A DNA stretch of 64,000 nt. It comes from Frateuria hangzhouensis. GTDB taxonomy: Bacteria; Pseudomonadota; Gammaproteobacteria; Xanthomonadales; Rhodanobacteraceae. Positions within the stretch are counted from its first letter, which is position 1. Each line of letters begins with the position of its first letter. The stretch covers positions 1 to 64,000 of the forward strand of contig NZ_JAPMIU010000004.1 in NCBI RefSeq assembly GCF_026410505.1, in the 5' to 3' direction. This document shows positions 62,512-64,000 of the stretch, in pieces. The notes under the pieces were generated by a model, which was given only the letters and a program-made list of their open reading frames with translations, was not told where the DNA came from and made no database searches. Position numbers and translations under genes: made by a program.

Positions 62512-63809
62512 GCGGTGCAAGCAAGGCCCTGGGCGGCACCGGAGCGACGCGAGCCGCTTGGCGCGCCTGGCCGGACTGGACACTGTCCGCGTTGCTGGCG
62601 TTGTTGCCGCTGTCGTTCTCGATCGAACTGGACATCAAGGCGTTGCCGGCGGCGCTGTTGTTCTTCAGCGGCCTGGCGCTGTTGTGGCGTGCACCGGTGC
62701 GCCAGGCCTATCGCGCCGCCGCCGGGGTGATCGGTGCTTCGTTGTTGTTGCTCGCCGTCGATCTGGCCAACGTGTTGTGGCACGGGCTGGGCTGGCGGCC
62801 GCTCGACCACGCCGCGCACGTGCTGCTGTATCTGGTCGTGGCCGCGGTGTTTGCGCGGCAACTTTGCATGACCGTGGTGTGGGTCGGCTTCAGCCTGACC
62901 GCGATCGGACTGGGCGCCGTCTGCCTGGCACAACACTACGTGCTGGGCATCGACCGGGCCTACGGCCTCAACGGCGGCGGCTCCAGCGCGATCGAGTGCG
63001 CCACGCTGCTGCTCGGACTGGCCCTGCTGGCGCTGGTGCGCCTGCTGCACGAGCGCCCGTGGAGCTGGCGCTGGTGGCTGCATGGCGTAGGGATGGCGCT
63101 GGGCATGTACGGCGCGTTGCTGACGCAAAGCCGGGGCCCGTTGCTGGCGTTCGTGCCGGCGTTCCTATTGGTGCTGCTGGTGCAGGCCCGCCGCAGCGGT
63201 CGCTGGCGCTGGAGCCTGGCCCTGGGCGCCGCCGTCTGCCTGGGCGGCGTGGTCGCCACCGTGTCGCTGCATGGCGCGATGCTGGGCCGTTTCACCACCA
63301 TCCAGAAAGAGGTGGCCGGCTTCGACCAGGGCGATCCGGACGGCTCGATCGGCGAGCGGCTGGAAATGTGGCGCACGGCGCTCAGTGCATTCGCCGCGCA
63401 CCCGCTGGACGGCATCGGCATCGACCAGTACGCGGCCTACGCCCAGGCCGAGATCGGCGCCGGACGCAGCGACCCTTCGATCGCCCGCTACAACCAGCCG
63501 CACAACGAATACCTGCGCGCACTGGCCGCCGGTGGCGCGCCACTGCTGCTGGCGGTGCTGGCGATGTTCGCGCTGCCATTGCGCTACTTTGCCCGCCGGG
63601 TACGCCATGCCGACGGCACGATCGCCGCCACCGCCACGGCGGGCCTGGCGATCGTGGTGCTGTATCTGTTGTGCGCGTTGGGCGAAAGCGTGTTCTACCG
63701 CGTCATGTCGCAGTCGTTCTTCTTCTTCCTGGTACTCGGCCTGGCGTTGCGGGTGGGCTACCTGGAACGCCTCAGGGCCGCTGGCCGCGCTCCAGCAGCC
63801 ACAGCTTGA
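62508..63809 (+). CDS. O-antigen ligase family (WaaL/Wzy-like) protein
   Basis: This 433-residue protein has ten or more hydrophobic helices and the Wzy_C pattern: TQSRGPLLAFVPAFLLVLL, a large periplasmic loop with ERLEMWRTALSAFAAHPLDGIGIDQY, and QPHNEYLRALAAGGAPLL. WaaL joins O-polysaccharide to lipid A core; Wzy polymerases are related, so the exact reaction is open. It starts at the ATG overlapping the upstream stop. Its 3' end overlaps the convergent gene by 38 bases. Confidence 0.88.
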   Translation: MSGASKALGGTGATRAAWRAWPDWTLSALLALLPLSFSIELDIKALPAALLFFSGLALLWRAPVRQAYRAAAGVIGASLLLLAVDLANVLWHGLGWRPLDHAAHVLLYLVVAAVFARQLCMTVVWVGFSLTAIGLGAVCLAQHYVLGIDRAYGLNGGGSSAIECATLLLGLALLALVRLLHERPWSWRWWLHGVGMALGMYGALLTQSRGPLLAFVPAFLLVLLVQARRSGRWRWSLALGAAVCLGGVVATVSLHGAMLGRFTTIQKEVAGFDQGDPDGSIGERLEMWRTALSAFAAHPLDGIGIDQYAAYAQAEIGAGRSDPSIARYNQPHNEYLRALAAGGAPLLLAVLAMFALPLRYFARRVRHADGTIAATATAGLAIVVLYLLCALGESVFYRVMSQSFFFFLVLGLALRVGYLERLRAAGRAPAATA

Positions 63810-64000
63810 GCGCCTTGCGGCGCACGTATTCCACGCGTACCAGCGCGTAGACAAGCCCGCGCCAGCCGTCCAGGAATCCACCGCGCAGCACATAGCCGCG
63901 GACGAAGCGCCACCAGGGGTTGAGCAGGATGTGCCGCAGCCGCGCGCGCTTGCCGCGCGCGTACTGGTACTCGGCCATCATCTGCGCATAGCGTTCCTGC
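63772..64000 (-). CDS. Glycosyltransferase family 2, C-terminal end (partial)
   Basis: This is only the last 75 or so residues of a gene that continues beyond the right edge. The frame is open to 64000 with no start inside. The sequence RHILLNPWWRFVRGYVLRGGFLDGWRGLVYALVRVEYV is the typical C-terminus of LPS-core family 2 glycosyltransferases of the WaaE/LgtF type. Overlap with the O-antigen ligase gene and its position next to it support a role in LPS core or O-chain synthesis. Confidence 0.8.
   Translation of the reverse strand, partial: QERYAQMMAEYQYARGKRARLRHILLNPWWRFVRGYVLRGGFLDGWRGLVYALVRVEYVRRKALKLWLLERGQRP

Overview
The window is 64 kb of high-GC chromosome from a gammaproteobacterium, most likely a member of the Rhodanobacteraceae (Rhodanobacter, Dyella, Luteibacter or Frateuria type). 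This is an inference from GC-rich codon use, a XanB2-type chorismatase beside aryl-polyene genes, an atp operon followed by glmU, and many palindromic spacer repeats of the kind seen in Xanthomonadales. I see no phage, insertion sequence, CRISPR array or rRNA. One tRNA, Met(CAU), is present.

Layout. 0.3-5 kb: an RND efflux permease and its membrane-fusion protein (minus strand). 5.2-11.1 kb: a membrane-anchored cytochrome c, an ACP phosphodiesterase, an alpha/beta hydrolase, ZapE, then a GAF/degenerate-GGDEF/EAL protein coupled to a hemerythrin-like protein. 11.1-12.7 kb: a DUF421 protein and a stress-type SDR. 12.9-17.3 kb: a cobalamin riboswitch ahead of class Ia ribonucleotide reductase (nrdA, a KTSC-domain gene, nrdB), followed by an AraC-family regulator and a small exported DUF4440 protein. 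19.2-21.5 kb: a BlaI/M56 regulatory pair with two visible operators. 21.6-29 kb: an aryl-polyene (xanthomonadin-like) gene set of eight translationally coupled minus-strand genes, divergent from a chorismatase.

29.2-39.9 kb: glmU, two envelope genes and the complete atpIBEFHAGDC operon. 40.2-42.7 kb: phasin, queD, tRNA-Met, rppH and the iron-storage pair bfd/bfr. 42.9-49 kb: a DUF6776 protein, bactofilin, erpA, nudC, ampE, an LplT-PlsC fusion and a small histidine-bearing membrane protein. 49-57.6 kb: purD, an AMP-ligase that probably belongs to the pigment pathway, tsaC, topA, dprA and a LysM protein. 57.8-64 kb: def, fmt and rsmB, then surface-glycan genes (GT39, O-antigen ligase, and the end of a family 2 glycosyltransferase) running off the right edge.

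How the parts work together. The chorismatase would supply hydroxybenzoate, the AMP-ligase would activate it onto the acyl carrier protein, and the reductase and hotdog dehydratases would process the growing polyene. The acyltransferase, LolA-like protein and MMPL exporter would attach and move it to the outer membrane. No ketosynthase is in the window, so the pathway must be completed elsewhere. The riboswitch in front of nrdAB suggests that the oxygen-dependent, B12-independent reductase is repressed when cobalamin is plentiful, presumably because a B12-dependent reductase is encoded elsewhere.

Spacers are unusually rich in repeats. At least five palindromic families recur between genes, and a 225-base unit occurs in inverted orientation at 1-225 and 18739-18962. 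All coordinates and motif positions were read by eye; no similarity search was possible.
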